Shown: positions 12,304 through 24,278, numbered from the stretch's first letter. The stretch: 64,000 nucleotides of DNA from Quillaja saponaria (GCA_029379385.1 CM055611.1:12532062-12596061); one strand, 5' to 3'. A program made the numbers and translations. Notes: a model not told the origin generated them from the sequence alone.

Positions 12304-12731
12304 AAAACCTTTCTTAGCTAAAACCCACCTAGATTATATCGTAGAGAAAACATACCGGTGAGCGTAAGGATGGATGATTCGGGAAACTTAAACTTGTTGA
12401 TAAGAAGATAACGCATACAATTGGCGTCATTGATGCAACCCTTAAGCTCGTTCCGCGAGTACCTGTACGAAATCCCGCAGATCACCGCCTTCTTACGTCC
12501 GTGCGGGTTCGGTGGTGGACCAGGAGGCGCGTGATTATACGGAGACGGAGCTTGTGCACTCGGAGGCGGCGGCGTGTAAACCGAAGATGGCTGCTGAGGA
12601 GGTACAGAACGCGGGTCAGCGATGTGAGTGACGGATCGACAGATCGCACAGCGGATTGATTCAGCTCCCGGCGGCAGCTGTAAAGGGGTATGACAGTTGG
12701 TGCAATTGACGAGCATATAGGGGGAGTACAT
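5908..12731 (-). CDS. MC1: Type I metacaspase with LSD1-type zinc finger (MC1-like)
   Basis: This is a cysteine protease of the caspase-like clan that cleaves after Arg/Lys. In Arabidopsis the MC1-type protein promotes hypersensitive cell death. Five exons (minus strand): 12731-12356, 7667-7337, 6668-6548, 6445-6242 and 5967-5908. All have GT/AG borders and together give 1092 nt, exactly 363 codons plus stop, close to Arabidopsis MC1. The N-terminal prodomain has two CxxC pairs (C10/C13, C28/C31), then a Pro-rich linker (about 40-76) and the peptidase C14 domain (from HGRKKAVICGISY). The catalytic His is H164 in HYSGHGS and the catalytic Cys is C220 in DACHSG. Exon 3 encodes SGCDDDQTSAD, and exon 4 has a seven-Gly run. 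The 20-codon last exon (EPQLTACEPFDVY) is easily missed. The start at 12731 is the first ATG; a second lies five codons on, before LVNC. No break is visible, so I consider the gene intact. Confidence 0.95.
9634..9877. repeat. Two-copy 122-bp tandem duplication inside the metacaspase intron
   Basis: Copy 1 is 9634-9755 and copy 2 is 9756-9877. Both begin tatgtctcag and end with atttacccatttagg, and they differ at scattered positions only. They lie head to tail with no spacer. Confidence 0.85.
9954..10950. mobile_element. Non-autonomous hAT-like transposon in the metacaspase intron
   Basis: The left end is cagtgttgtgaaaaggcg. The right end, read on the other strand, is caatgttttaaaaagc, an imperfect terminal inverted repeat of the hAT CA(G/A)TG type. 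It is flanked by an 8-bp near-perfect target duplication, ttctcatt (9946-9953) and ttcacatt (10951-10958), the length expected for hAT. Subterminal sequence is rich in GCC/TAGGCG words. A stretch at 10330-10440 reads like an acidic Glu/Asp-rich transposase scrap. A SINE lies inside it. Confidence 0.7.
10700..10873 (+). mobile_element. AU-type tRNA-derived SINE, nested in the hAT element
   Basis: It starts gcgagccttggcgcaacg (box A-like region), has a box B-like ggttgaaggc, then a body with aacagcctctttgcag and a 3' end near gtgcaccgggtaagcccttt. This layout matches the plant AU SINE family as I know it. I see no clear target duplication. A second copy of the same family lies at 63539-63685 in the opposite orientation. 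It should not be read as a tRNA gene, because it has no cloverleaf 3' half. Confidence 0.75.
12265..12299. repeat. 35-base poly(A) tract in the metacaspase intron
   Basis: An uninterrupted run of A on the plus strand (poly(T) in the gene's sense) lies just downstream of the first exon. Its length may be unstable or misassembled. Confidence 0.9.
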
Positions 12732-13249
12732 GTCTATGGAGGAACAATTAATGGTAAATTGAAGAAATGATCAGGGGTAGAATCGGGAATGAAAAATGTA
12801 TTAGAAAATTGGAAACGGGAGAGGGACCAATATAGATGGGTTTAAGAGTCGGAATAAGAAGCAGCGGAGTCCCGGAGACGGAGACGTAGACGGAGAGGGA
12901 GAGAGATCAAAGATAGAGAGAAAGCGCGTGGCTATGATTAGAATTTATTTATTTATTATGTCGTGTTGAAGAAGAATATTTATAATTTATTGTATTTTTG
13001 GAGTATAATTTTAGAATGGTTACGTTGAAGAAAGGTCATGGTCATGTTCACAAGAATGGAGGACTCCAGCTGAATCCTGATTGAAGTTTTACAATTGCGG
13101 CAAACTTGGTTTAAATTTTGAAAATCAGATTCGCGGCATGCCCATAGCGTACTGAAACTTTGAATCCGCGAATTTCATATCGGATTCGCTTAGTAGGTCA
13201 ATTATGTACTAACTGATGAAAGTGAGAAGCACCGGATATATTAACTTTA
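12732..13249 (-). promoter_or_regulatory. Metacaspase 5' UTR and promoter region
   Basis: Upstream of the ATG (minus strand), a CT-rich leader reads as GA-rich on the plus strand at about 12870-12915. An AT-rich TATA-like stretch (ataaataaataaa, minus strand) lies at about 12943-12960. I infer that the transcript starts within this leader. No coding region is present. Confidence 0.45.
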
Positions 13250-14735
13250 AAAAAAATAAAATAAGAATAAGTAAGTTTGGAATATGTTTAATTAAATATA
13301 TATTATTAACATATAAACTAGTATTATTGCACAAACTCTCGTGAACGCTAAAATGTTTTATTTTTAATTTTTATTTTAAGAGAATGATATTAAGTATTTT
13401 TTGATATATTTCATTATCAACATGTAAAATTCATTCAGCTTGTATTTCTCTACTAAAAGTTTACAATTCTTTGGTGTACCCTTCTAAAAATGTGTAAAAT
13501 TCTATTCAAGTGCATTCCACTACCAAATTTTAAAATTTTATAGACGACAAATTCTTCATGGCATTGTTATCTGAAAAGTTAATATTTTATCGTTCCTAGA
13601 ATTTGAAACTCTGGTAGTGGAATGCACTCGCAAATAACTTATACAAGCTTTAGAGATGTATGTCTAAAAATAATTTCACACTTTAATGGAGGAGTACACA
13701 CCCAAAAAAAACTTACATTTTGATAGTGGAATATATCTGAAAAGTATTTTACATATTGCCCCTAAAACAAAAAATAAACTAGCATTATTGCACAAACTCT
13801 CGCGAATGCTAAAATGTCTTATTTTTTTTATTTTAAGAGAATGATATTAAGTATTTTTTGATATATTTCACTATCAACATGTAAAATTCTTTCACATATA
13901 TTTCTCTATTGAAAGTATACAATTCTTTAGTGTACCCTTCTAAAAATGTGTAAAATTTTCTTCGAGTGCATTCCACTACCTGAGTTTAAATTTTACAGAC
14001 GATAAATTCTTCACGGTCACTATTATCTAAAAAAGTTAATATTTTGTCGTCCCTAGAATTTGAAACTTTGGTAGTGGAATGCACTCAAAAATAACTTATA
14101 CACGCTTTAGAGTAGGATGTATAAAAAGAATTTCACACTTTAATGGAGGGGTACACATAAAAATTTAAAAAAAAAAAAAAAAAAACTTACCTACTCATAG
14201 TAGTTTATAATTTTTTTTTAAAATAATAAGAATAAGTAAGTTTGGAATATGTTTAATTAAATATATATTATTAAAATATAAACTAGCATTATTGCACAAA
14301 CTCTCGTGAATGCTAAATTTTTTTATTTTTTTTGATTTTAAGAGAATGATATTAAGTATTTTTTGATATATTCATTATCAACATGTAAAATTCTTTTCGC
14401 GTTTATTTCTCTATTAAAAGTGTACAATTCTTTGGTGTACCCTTCTAAAAATGTGTAAAATTCTCTTCAAGTGCATTCCACTACCAGATTTTAAAATTTT
14501 ATAGACAACAAATTCTTCATGTTAAGGGCATTGTTATCTGAAAAGTTAATATTTTATCTTTCCTAGAATTTGAAACTCTGGTTGTGGAACGTACTCGAAA
14601 ATAACTTATACACACTTTAGAGTAGTATGTCCAAAAAGAATTTCACACTTTAATGGAGGAGTACACACCAAAAAACTACATTTTGATAGTGGAATATATC
14701 CGAAAAGTATTTTCATATTGCCTCTAAAACCAAAA
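13250..14735. repeat. Three related repeat units with internal inverted repeats upstream of the metacaspase
   Basis: Three copies of a 420-520-bp unit lie in tandem, anchored by actag(t/c)attattgcac at about 13318, 13778 and 14282. Copies 1 and 3 also carry a shared prefix (gtaagtttggaatatg at about 13271 and 14237). Each unit contains the arms agtgcattccactacc and its reverse complement: 13509-13524 with 13613-13628, and 13964-13980 with 14070-14086. The third pair (14470-14485 with 14580-14595) has three mismatches. Further matches toward the unit ends make each unit a foldback. Copy 2 lacks the distal end. These resemble clustered foldback or MITE-type elements of unassigned family. Confidence 0.75.
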
Positions 14736-14849
14736 AAAAAAAAAAAAAGCATATGAGCATGTGTGTGAGTGCATGTGATATTGCTAGTATAATAAAATAA
14801 TTTTTTACATAACTTACCTTAAGAAAAAAAATAAAAATTTGAGCAGGCT

Positions 14850-16446
14850 CTCTCCCGTGCGACAATGTTATCATAAATAATTTATACTAAGTATAAAAGT
14901 GGCTTCATAGCATAAATTTTTTATTTTCTTAAATACCCTTATAAGTTGTTCTTATTACATAGTTACCTTTAGTTGTTATTTTATTTCAAATAGACTATTA
15001 ATATATTTTTTTTCCTAATTCTTCTCTATCTAAGTATCAAAAGGATTTTAATTATTTTAGAACTATTGATTTATTTTTTTTATTAATGCTTCTCAATATT
15101 TATAAATCCTTTATTTTTTTTAATAGTTATATGTCAATAATAATTAATATTGAATTTCTCAATTTTTTTTTAATAAGTTCTTAATAACAATAATTTTTTC
15201 AGTTCTTGTCAAATTTATGAATTAAAAAAAATTAAAAATATAATTTTCATGATTATAATATTGTTTGTTTTAACTTTTTATTCATGAAAAACATAAATTT
15301 TTAATAATTAAATATCAATAATGATTAAGATTGAATTTCTCACTTTTTTTATTTAATGAGTTTCTAATAATCATAATATTTTTTTACTTTTTCTCAAATT
15401 TAGAAATTAACTTTTTTTAATAAAAAACAATACTATGAATTAAAAAAATATTAAGAATATAGTTTTCATAATTATAATATCGTTGTTTTAATTTTTTATT
15501 ATCCTTCCATCTTAAAAATTAATTTAAAAAAAATTGAGTTCAATTTTGTTTTGGATTTATCTATTTGTTTATGAATCTAAATTTTTTTTTAAAGAAAATT
15601 TATTTTCTCAAATACCATTATGAGTTTTTACTATTACATGGATACTTTTAGTTCTTATTTTGTTTCAAATAGACTATTTTGTTTACTTCTTCCTTAATTC
15701 TTTCTCATTTTAATATTAATAGGATTGTAATTGTTTTATTATTTTTATTTTTTTAATCCTAATTTTTTTCAATATTAATAAATCTATAATTTCTCATTTT
15801 TTGTTTAATAATTTACAAATTATTATTATATTTTTTACTTCATCCCAATTTCATAAATAAAAATTTTAAGAAAATTATATGAATTAGAAAAGAATATTAA
15901 GAATACAGTATTTTTTGTTATAATATTATTGTGTTAATTCTTCTTCTAAAATTGTTTTAAAAAAATATTTTTTTTATTTCAATTATCTATTTGTTTAAAG
16001 TCATTAAAATATAATTTTTTTTTACTAACTATAATTTCTTGATATGTATATTAATTATTGATGAACTTATATGTAATATCACAAATACAATTTACACACA
16101 ATATTTGTATCACAAAACTAGTATACAATAAAAGCATTTAAATATCTTTATTTTTATCTACAGTCATATTGGTCCATAATAGATACTAATTGTTGTTTTT
16201 GTCTTCCATTTTGCAATTCTGAATATTCTGCCATGTATATATACACATTTATCACAAAGTTATCTTTGAAAGAAATTTATTCTATGTGATGTAGTAATAT
16301 TACCTTTTGATAGAGGTGTGCACCTCAATGTGATATATTTTTACACTCTAATAGAGGTATATGCCAAAAACAAAATTTTATATTTTTTAAAAATTAAGAA
16401 TAAAAAAGTCTTTAAGTGTGATCGTATACGCGTGACACGAGGCTAG
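14850..16446. mobile_element. Very AT-rich block with Helitron-like ends (tentative)
   Basis: The block starts near tctctcccgtgcgac and ends near gcgtgacacgaggctag followed by T, resembling a Helitron TC start and CTAG(T) end with a short GC hairpin. The interior is almost entirely A/T runs and non-coding. The base before the start is not the expected A, and no helicase frame is present, so this is a low-confidence assignment. Confidence 0.3.
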
Positions 16447-19400
16447 TATATAACTACGTAATTTTTAAATTGTATTCTTGAACCCCATCTCAGTTCTTTG
16501 CTTCTTGTTTGCTAATTGAGTCTCTCATCTTCAGTTTTTCTTCTTGAATTGATCATATTTCTTGTCAATTTTCCAATTGAATTCCCAAGTGTTGAATTTA
16601 TTTCAAACTAATCCCTGCCAAAATGTCACTTTATGTGAACTGAAAAAAAATAAATATCATTGTTTGAAGTCGACAACTTTCCGATATTATCCTTTTTAAT
16701 TCAAATTAATTAAAACTTGAGTTTGAATCTACAATATATTATATTGTATCAAGAAACCAAATTCTTAACGCTATTATCATATAGGCATACAAACAACTTG
16801 AATTTGCAATTAATGTAGTTAACTTTTATGTATACATCAACATAAGTTGAATTTGTAATTATGGCTACATAAGTCACCTTGAAGATAATAAATCAAAATA
16901 ATCAACAAAGCTATTAACATAAAACTACATAACTCATCTGAGAAATTTATTTATAAGTTTTTCATGAGGAGTAGTTAATTTCTTCCCAAACAACACACAT
17001 CAAAGAGAAAATAGAGAAGCATCGAAGACAAATGTGGGCACAGGATGCAAAGTCCGCACAAGAGCGCGCACAAATGTGCTCTCGTCCTTCAGCTTCCTAC
17101 CAGGTTTTTTTAACTTTAGTCTCACTATCTACCCTCTAATTGAGCTGAGTCCCAACAGCCTCTTCATTTTCATCTTTTTTTTTATCTGTCAAAATGATTG
17201 GCTATTAAACTGTCAATTAAATGAATTCCATAGCATAAATGCAGTGCCCAAATAAATTTAGCTGTAAAATTTTGTTGTGATAGATCTATGCAATATCCTC
17301 ATGTTATATAAATATCCAAATTCAATTCCTAGAATCTAAAATAAATCCCTATAATCTTAACTTTTTTTTAAACATCAAATTTCAAATCATATAATTTAAA
17401 ATCAATCATACACTTAAATATAACCACAAATAAACTACAAAATACATATCTAAACCACAAAAAATTATTTTCAAAAGACAAAATTTAAGAAAGACATGAA
17501 AAAATGAGAAAAATTAGACATACCATAATGAGAGAATACCAGTGAATGTCATGGACGGTGGCGGCAAGCTCGACGGACTAGATCTAGACAGAGAAAGAGA
17601 AGAGATAGAGCTCGTCCAAATCAAAAATATAGGAAGAAGAGAGGAAAAAATTGCGGGTTAGGGATTAAGTGACAGATATAGATAAAATATTATTATATAA
17701 AAAATATTAAGTATGCCATTCAAGAAGAAAATATAAACACGCTGACACATATAGGGCTGGACTAGTAACTATACTGACGAAATATTTTTCACCATATGTG
17801 ATAACTTTTTTAAAGTTTTATATGTTTGCCATTCTACAGATAGAGAAAAATTATAGATGCATAAAGTAATTCTGAGTTTGTCACTATGCATACGCAAATA
17901 ATGTAATTTCTTATAGTGCCCACACTAAATTAAAGATTTTAAAAATTAATTAAATAAAACTCACTCACTCATAACAACTTCTTTAAACAATTACTTTATA
18001 TTTAAAATAACTAGCTACCTAACAAATATAAAAACAAAAATCTCTGAACAAATGCGTAAGTTCATGTGATGAGTCTAGTTATTTTCAATGCCTGAAATTA
18101 TTATGAATCATATAATTTGTGTGTTCATTAAATTTTTAAAAGTTACTATGAATCAAACTAAAATAATAAATAAACTACTAACTTTAAAAAAATACTAACT
18201 TGAAAAATAATCAATTTATATAATCACTTTATGAAAACATAATAGTAATAATTAAAAGAGGGTCTTGATGACCCCAATTTTTGGACAAGCATAACATTGG
18301 GTCTTTAAGACTCGGTTTTAGCTTACGAGGATGGTTGTTACGTGGCTCCAAAAACCGGGACTTCAATACCCGGTTATTGAAAACACCATATTTTCGCAAT
18401 ATGTTTTCAAACCCCTATTTTAACAATATCTTTTGAAATCTATACCCTTTTTAACAGTTTTTTTCTAAAAAATAAAGAGGAGTAGGAGATTACGCCTAGC
18501 CTCAAATACAATTGGTCTTTGCTAGATGCATAAATTACAAAGGATTCATTGTAATATTAAAAAATAAAATTGAGGCTGTGTGAATAGGCACAACCTTTAA
18601 AAATGAGTTTCATTTTTTGGAGAGAAAATAAATTTTAATGGCTTGATATGTAAAAGCTAAAATCAATACAATACATACATTGTTATGAGTAGAAGGTCTT
18701 ATTATGTTGCTATAAATTAAAATTAGAACTTATTGCTCTTATAAAATTATTTAAAAACTTTTTTAGAATCTAAAATAGGAGTAAGATTTACTGTTATTAT
18801 TCCCAATTTAATTATTCAATTTTATCTCAAAATTTTTTTAAAAAAAATCAAATATTCTTTTCATTCAATCAAATTAACAATAATAAGAATATGTATTAGT
18901 TGTTTCAACTAATAAAATCATTTAGTGTTGATATCAAAATTTGAGATCAAATTTTGCATTCATCCAGATGGACCGAAGATTCTTTGTCCCGATCCTTGTC
19001 CCATTTCATGTCTCATAACTTAAAATATTGCTACGTGTCTCTTTTACTAATTAAAACACGTGACTTCTAAAACGAACAAACAAAGTCTTAGTGGACCAGA
19101 AACTTGTAGATTGTTGTTCCTAATTCAGAATTTGCAGCTTAGAGGTATTCACTTGTATATTGATGTTGATTTAACAATATGTGCTCGTGTTTTCTATTTT
19201 TAATTATTTTTTTTATTTTCAAATACACGGTTGCTATGTTTGACATAAACTTAACATGAATTCGATTTGTTTCTACTGTAGTAGTAGATTTGTACTTCTA
19301 CTGTCCTATTGAAATAGATATAAACATAAATCTTGTTTTCACATTTTTCGTACATTTTGATATTGATATTTGATAGATGAGTGAATAGGATTCAATTTGA

Positions 19401-19574
19401 AGGCTGGTATGGAGTTTCGAATACCCATAATTGTGAATATGAGGACGCCCAATCAGAGAGCATTAATAGACGAATGAATTCTGAGTTTGGGGATTTCTTA
19501 ATTAGAGATTAAATGGAAATTCAAGAAAGTAATTTGAGTCTCTAAAAAAGAAAAAAAGAAAGGCGATGGTTGAA
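16447..19574. other. Intergenic sequence, nothing identified
   Basis: This is AT-rich sequence without a supported gene. Short open frames (for example 17034-17255) have no recognisable product. A less AT-rich patch at about 17540-17620 (gtggcggcaagctcgacgg) could be part of an old element, but I cannot assign it. Confidence 0.4.
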
Positions 19575-19730
19575 GAATTTTGAGCAATGAATCAATGAAA
19601 TTCAAACAAATATTTTTCTTTATACCCGATATAAATCAGATTTGGGTGTTTGGGTACAGAAAAATAAACACAACATAGCGTAACTCTTATCACTTACTTC
19701 TGGAAGAGAGAGATGAAAAGTAGAGATTTA
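19575..19730. repeat. Duplicated flank, copy 1
   Basis: About 156 bp beginning gaattttgagcaatgaatc and ending agagattta is repeated at 41559-41717 with small differences. In both places it lies directly before the left end of a PIF/Harbinger element. This marks a tandem duplication of flank plus element rather than two independent insertions. Confidence 0.8.
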
Positions 19731-20574
19731 GGCCCCGTGTGGGAGGGGCTCTGTAGTGCAACCCAAATCTGTGGGCCGCATTCGAGGAGCCCCCAAGCTT
19801 TTCGGCTGTGCCACGGCTCAGCCCAAGCCTCTCCCCATTTTGTCTCCCCTTTTCCCATAATTCCCGTGTCTCTTCTCTTCTCCTTTTTTTTTTACCAAAA
19901 TATCCTCCATTTTCCCATTATACCAAACGTGTCCTAGGTCAAATATTGGAAAATCTGAACATTAGTCTTGCAAACGGTCCAATTTTCAAATATATATATA
20001 TGGTTTTTTAATTTGAAAACTTAAAAAATCCTTATTTTTGTTGCCAACGGTCCAAATGACCTTCTTTTTTTTTGTTTGGTTTTTTCCCTCATACTTAACT
20101 CTATAAATACCTCACTCTTAACTCTGCTAAATTCACACAATTGTCAAATTACTCCATATTCTTCAATTTATTCTTCCTCTCTCTAATTTTTTAGTTTTTG
20201 ATTTTCTTTCTCAAATACTCAATATTTTTTAGGTATGATAATATTATTGCGGAATTCATTTAAATTGTGCTCATTATAAGTTGTTAATATACTATTTTCT
20301 TTTGTAATTTTATTTTGAAAATTAACTTTCACTATATTTTATTTTTTAAATTGTGTTATTATCAAATTCTATTTTGTTTTGTAATTTTATTTTAGAAATT
20401 AACTCTCGCTATATTTAATTTATTTAAATTTTGTTATTATCAAATAATATATATATTTTTGTAATTTTATATTAGAAATTAACTTTCACTATATTTAATT
20501 TTTGTCAAATGTGCTATTATCATATACTATTTGTTTTTAATTTTATTTTGGAAACTTTCACTTGCTTTAATTGC

Positions 20575-21247
20575 AAATATGGCATCCCCACATGGCATGC
20601 ATATGATAATGAGGAGGAGGATGACATTTTTCTTGCAACCACAACAGTAATTGTTGCAACACATGCTTCTTAGTACATTGCAAAATATATGAGAAAACAC
20701 CTTGTAGAAACTCTCGACAAACCGGGCTCATGCAAGTAGATGAAATGTTAAATGACAATCTTGTTTGTTGTCATGAGAATTTCATAATAAAAATGCCATA
20801 CTTCTTGTGATTTTGCCAAATTCTCGAACAAAGGTATCAACTGCAGCTAATAAAAAATATTTAAATTAAGAAAATGGTTGTTGTGTTGTTGTGTTTGGTA
20901 GGAAAAAGAGTTTCAAATTGTACATTACAAGAAAGTGTAACATTCTAGAGAAACAATACATAGGCTGTTTAAACGTATATTGCAAAGTGTTATGTTATTA
21001 GTCATTAACATCATCATGCCAATGAATCTTGAATTCAACTATATTCCAAGTGAAATAAGAGAGGATTGACGATACATACATTTCTTCTAGCATTGTATTG
21101 GTTCCATGGACGGAACTTATATTGTGTGTCATGTTCCCTCTGATAGGTAAACATAATTTTTTGGAAGGATGGGCTGGAAGTTAGAACTGCCCATGACAAC
21201 CGAATACTTGGAAAAGCTTTAACTAATCCTTTATCAAATTTTCCAAT
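20575..21247 (+). pseudogene. Harbinger (HARBI1-like, DDE_Tnp_4) transposase remnant, copy A left part
   Basis: Fragments read as an acidic N-terminal region (EEDDIFLATTT), a middle segment with VTF-RNNT and YIPSEIRED, and the first catalytic block CIGSMDGTYIVCHVPSD at about 21087-21150, where D of MDGT is the first acidic residue of the DDE triad. Stops and frameshifts interrupt it. The remainder of the domain lies after the inserted retrotransposon at 40775-41240. Confidence 0.65.
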
Positions 21248-22126
21248 GCGACTGATAAGTTCTGAAAAGAACTTATATTACCTCTCATTATGCATTCAAT
21301 TTAGCTATGTTCTTGAGTTTTCCATTACAATTTGATTAGTTTTAGCTTAATTTGTAGTTTCTTGTCTATTGCATTAAGATTTCGTGTTTTAGTTGTTTTT
21401 GCATAAGATTTAGCTTTCAAATAAGAGTTTTAGTCCTAATTAATTTTGGTTATGTATTTTGAAGGTTTAAGGCCTTAAGAAGTCAATTTTGAAGACCAAA
21501 TGCAAAAGGGTCGAGATTCCAACTCGCCGAGAGCCTTAGCAATGGAAAACAGGCGTCGCAACACTGAAAAGTCAACCTAAATTCAACTCTAGCTCCCTAG
21601 CGCCAGAAAGCTGGTCCCTAGGTGCCATACCCTTATGGTTGAACTTGATAAGTTAGCAAGCTTTGGCGCTAGAAAGGTGGCACCTAGGAGCTAGCCTGAT
21701 ATTATATGTCCTATTTCGTCCGAAATGTTGTAAAACTATGACTTTGGGGCTTATTTATGGGATATGAGTTAGGGTTAGAGGGGAGAATGATTTTGGAACG
21801 TTTTTATGATATAGAATGAGGCTTGAGAGACAAAAAGGAGCAAGAGGAAAATGGGATCTAGAGCTTGAAGATTGGAAACAACCTTCACAAAAGAAGAGAA
21901 ATGCATGAATATCAAAAAAAGGGAGGATAAGTGGCAGTAATACGCTCGCTAATCCTGGGGAAAGGAATGAATAATTAAAGACAGAAAGAGAATGTCATCG
22001 GTAGTATTTCAAATCAAAATTTTACAAAGAAATGACAACTTCGGAAGAATACATAGGGAAGCTTCCAGACTAACTTTCTGAATTTTTGCGAAATGAAAAA
22101 GCTACCTGAATGAGAGATGCAACTCT

Positions 22127-22246
22127 CTTTAAATAGAAAATTGAAATTCATTGTTTTAAACAGTAATTGTTATAGTAAAAATGCTACAATGCTCCGTGTT
22201 ATAACAGTAACTGTCGTAGCTTGCTACAGTAATTGCTACAGTGAAC
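22127..22246 (-). promoter_or_regulatory. Promoter-like region of the viral remnant
   Basis: On the minus strand a TATA-like box (ctatttaaagagag, 22124-22137) lies downstream of four or five repeats related to (t/c)actgtagca or ttactgtt (22160-22246). It sits after the last coding segment, where caulimovirids place their genomic promoter. Activity is inferred, not shown. Confidence 0.4.
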
Positions 22247-22627
22247 CACCAGAAAACTTCAACTGTTTTCGACATCTTCAAGATTAATACCATAACAGTC
22301 GTCTTCATTGGATTGGGTATAGTCAGCAGAACCATTTCGTGATGTTCTAGAAGAGGAATTGGAAATTGGTTTTCTATTAACTTTTGGAGGGACAGAGGTG
22401 GCTTCATCATCTGCATGATCTTCTACTTGTGACAGTTGAATTTTAGTTTTTAGATTCTGAAGATACTCCTGTTTGTTTGAACAAGAAGCCAACTTGACTG
22501 AAATTTGAGATTTCTGTTGCAAAAATTGAGTGACTTTTGGAAGAGACTTTTTTAGAAACTGGAAATTTTGTTGGAACCAATTTCTAATTGAAGTAGCATA
22601 AGCTTTTGTGGCATTAAAACTTGTCCA

Positions 22628-23690
22628 CTATTTTGTTGAACCTTGTCTAAGAAAGGGAGGCATCTTCTGTAGAGGACCTTGATGTCTGTGAAAGTTTTTG
22701 GGGTATTTGTATTGCCAGGCATAAATCCATGCTAATGCAAATTTTGATAAGAAATGTAATAGTATGAGATTATGATCAGGTATATTAAAATATTTTTTGA
22801 AATAAAGTAGGCCATTGGTTATTTCATCGGGAAGGTTTTTTGTACAAGGACCATATAGTAACCACAACTGGGAGAACCAATAAGGGAAATTATACTGGAT
22901 TTTGTTTTCGAAAAATATAAGCGATGAATACTTATAATTATTGTTTTGGAAATAGAAAACATTGTATCGGGCTGTTTGATAGTCCCAGTAATTATAACCC
23001 ATAGGATCAAAAGGCTGGGATAATTTACGTCTTTTGAGAATGTCGGTTTTCCACTCTGAAGGATGGATTACCTTAAGGATTTGGATTGTAGAAGGCATGA
23101 TGAAATTAGCATCCGATTTTGACTTATAATGTTTGATGGCAACAGAATCACTATCAACCAAAATAAATTCATAATATTTCTAGGTTTTTGAAAGGTCAAT
23201 AGGTAGAAAATGCCAATTTGGCGGGAAAACCATTTGATGGACTAATCGAGGATTATTGGTATAAAATTGGGGTTCCATTTAGAGAATAGTTTCGGCTGAA
23301 AAAATTAGCATGTAAAATGATTGCGGTTTTTGAGAAGAGATTGGAGAAGTTTGATAGACAAGTTCCTTACCTGAAAGTACTGTTGTTATTGATTAGGCTA
23401 GCTAGCAGATAGCCTGATCTAGGTCATCTTGCTTGAACTGGATACAATCTTTTGGATTGGGAGAGGCAACAATCTTTGATTATTTTTCATCAACAATGTC
23501 TGCCCAAGATTGCTTTGAAAGTACCAGAGGTTTTTGGATTAATTATTGAATTGCTAAAAGTGTCTCAATGAAAAAGGCATAAGACTCTTTAGATTGTTTT
23601 TAAATTGATTGAGCTGAGGTATTGGATGGTCCCTCATTGGATTGGATTTTTGATTTTAGAGAAGGCAACCTCTTTTTCTTTCTTTTTTCG
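22628..23690 (-). pseudogene. Caulimovirid-like polyprotein C-terminal segment
   Basis: The longest clean stretch is 22628-23161 (about 177 codons), rich in aromatic residues (GYNYWDYQTARYN, YWFSQLWLLYG). Upstream, 23160-23690 continues in broken frames and begins with a Lys/Arg-rich patch near 23690. I recognise this as the region that follows RNase H in pararetrovirus-like polyproteins found in plant genomes, but I do not know its function. In-frame stops make it a remnant. Confidence 0.55.
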
Positions 23691-23697
23691 TGACATA

Positions 23698-24252
23698 TTA
23701 TCTATCCTGCAAGAATTCTAGAGTAAGATAATCGGGAATAGAATTGTAGCTACCTTTGATGTATTCAATCTCAAAATCAAAAGAAGATAAAATTGCTTGC
23801 CATTGGACAAAAATTTGTTTTGATGTTAGATTTTTAACATCTTTTTGTAAAACTTCTTTTGCAGATTTGCAATCTACTCTAACCAAAAAATTTTGATTTA
23901 GTAAATCACTTTGAAATTTGAAAATGTGTAAAATAATTGCTAAAATTTCTTTTTTGATGGTATAATAGTTTTGTTGTGCAGAATTCCAATGTTTTGATGT
24001 ATATGCAATGATATGCAGTTTGTCATTAATGGATTGCTTAAGAATGCTACCGTAACCAATGTCCGAGGCATCTATTTCAATAATTTTGATTGTTGTAGGA
24101 TCAGGAAGATACAAACATGGTAAATGCTTGACCCAAAGTTTAATTTGCTTAACAATATTGGTATGGATGTCAGACCAGGGAGGAGGATCAATTTTAAATC
24201 TTTCATATAGAGGTTTGATATGATTACTGACCCCTGAAAAGAAATTAGACAC
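23698..24252 (-). pseudogene. Caulimovirid-like RNase H domain remnant
   Basis: A 184-codon stretch with an RT-connection and RNase H pattern: IIEIDASDIGYGSIL (catalytic-type Asp), YTSKHWNSAQQNY, YYTIKKEILAIIL and VDCKSAKEVL. It is the best-preserved part of the viral remnant. It is broken from the RT by a frame change near 24255-24280. Confidence 0.75.
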
Positions 24253-24278
24253 ATAATTAAAGCAACCCAGAAATTGTT

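Larger units (their letters stand above)
7668..12355 (-). other. 4.7-kb first intron of the metacaspase gene
   Basis: This intron runs from acc g|gtatg to aaaatgcag|aagaac in the sense of the gene. It separates the zinc-finger and N-terminal catalytic segment from the exon carrying the His/Cys dyad. Its length is partly explained by insertions and duplications annotated separately: a hAT element, a SINE, a 122-bp tandem duplication and a long poly(A) tract. Outside those I see only AT-rich non-coding sequence. Confidence 0.85.

Noticed and set aside
13250..14735. CRISPR-like repeat array
   Set aside because: Units are 420-520 bp with foldback structure in a plant genome. They lack short identical repeats with unique spacers.
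19713..20011. Two overlapping plus-strand open frames
   Set aside because: They start in or next to the Harbinger left terminus and are T/C-rich 5' non-coding sequence of the element.
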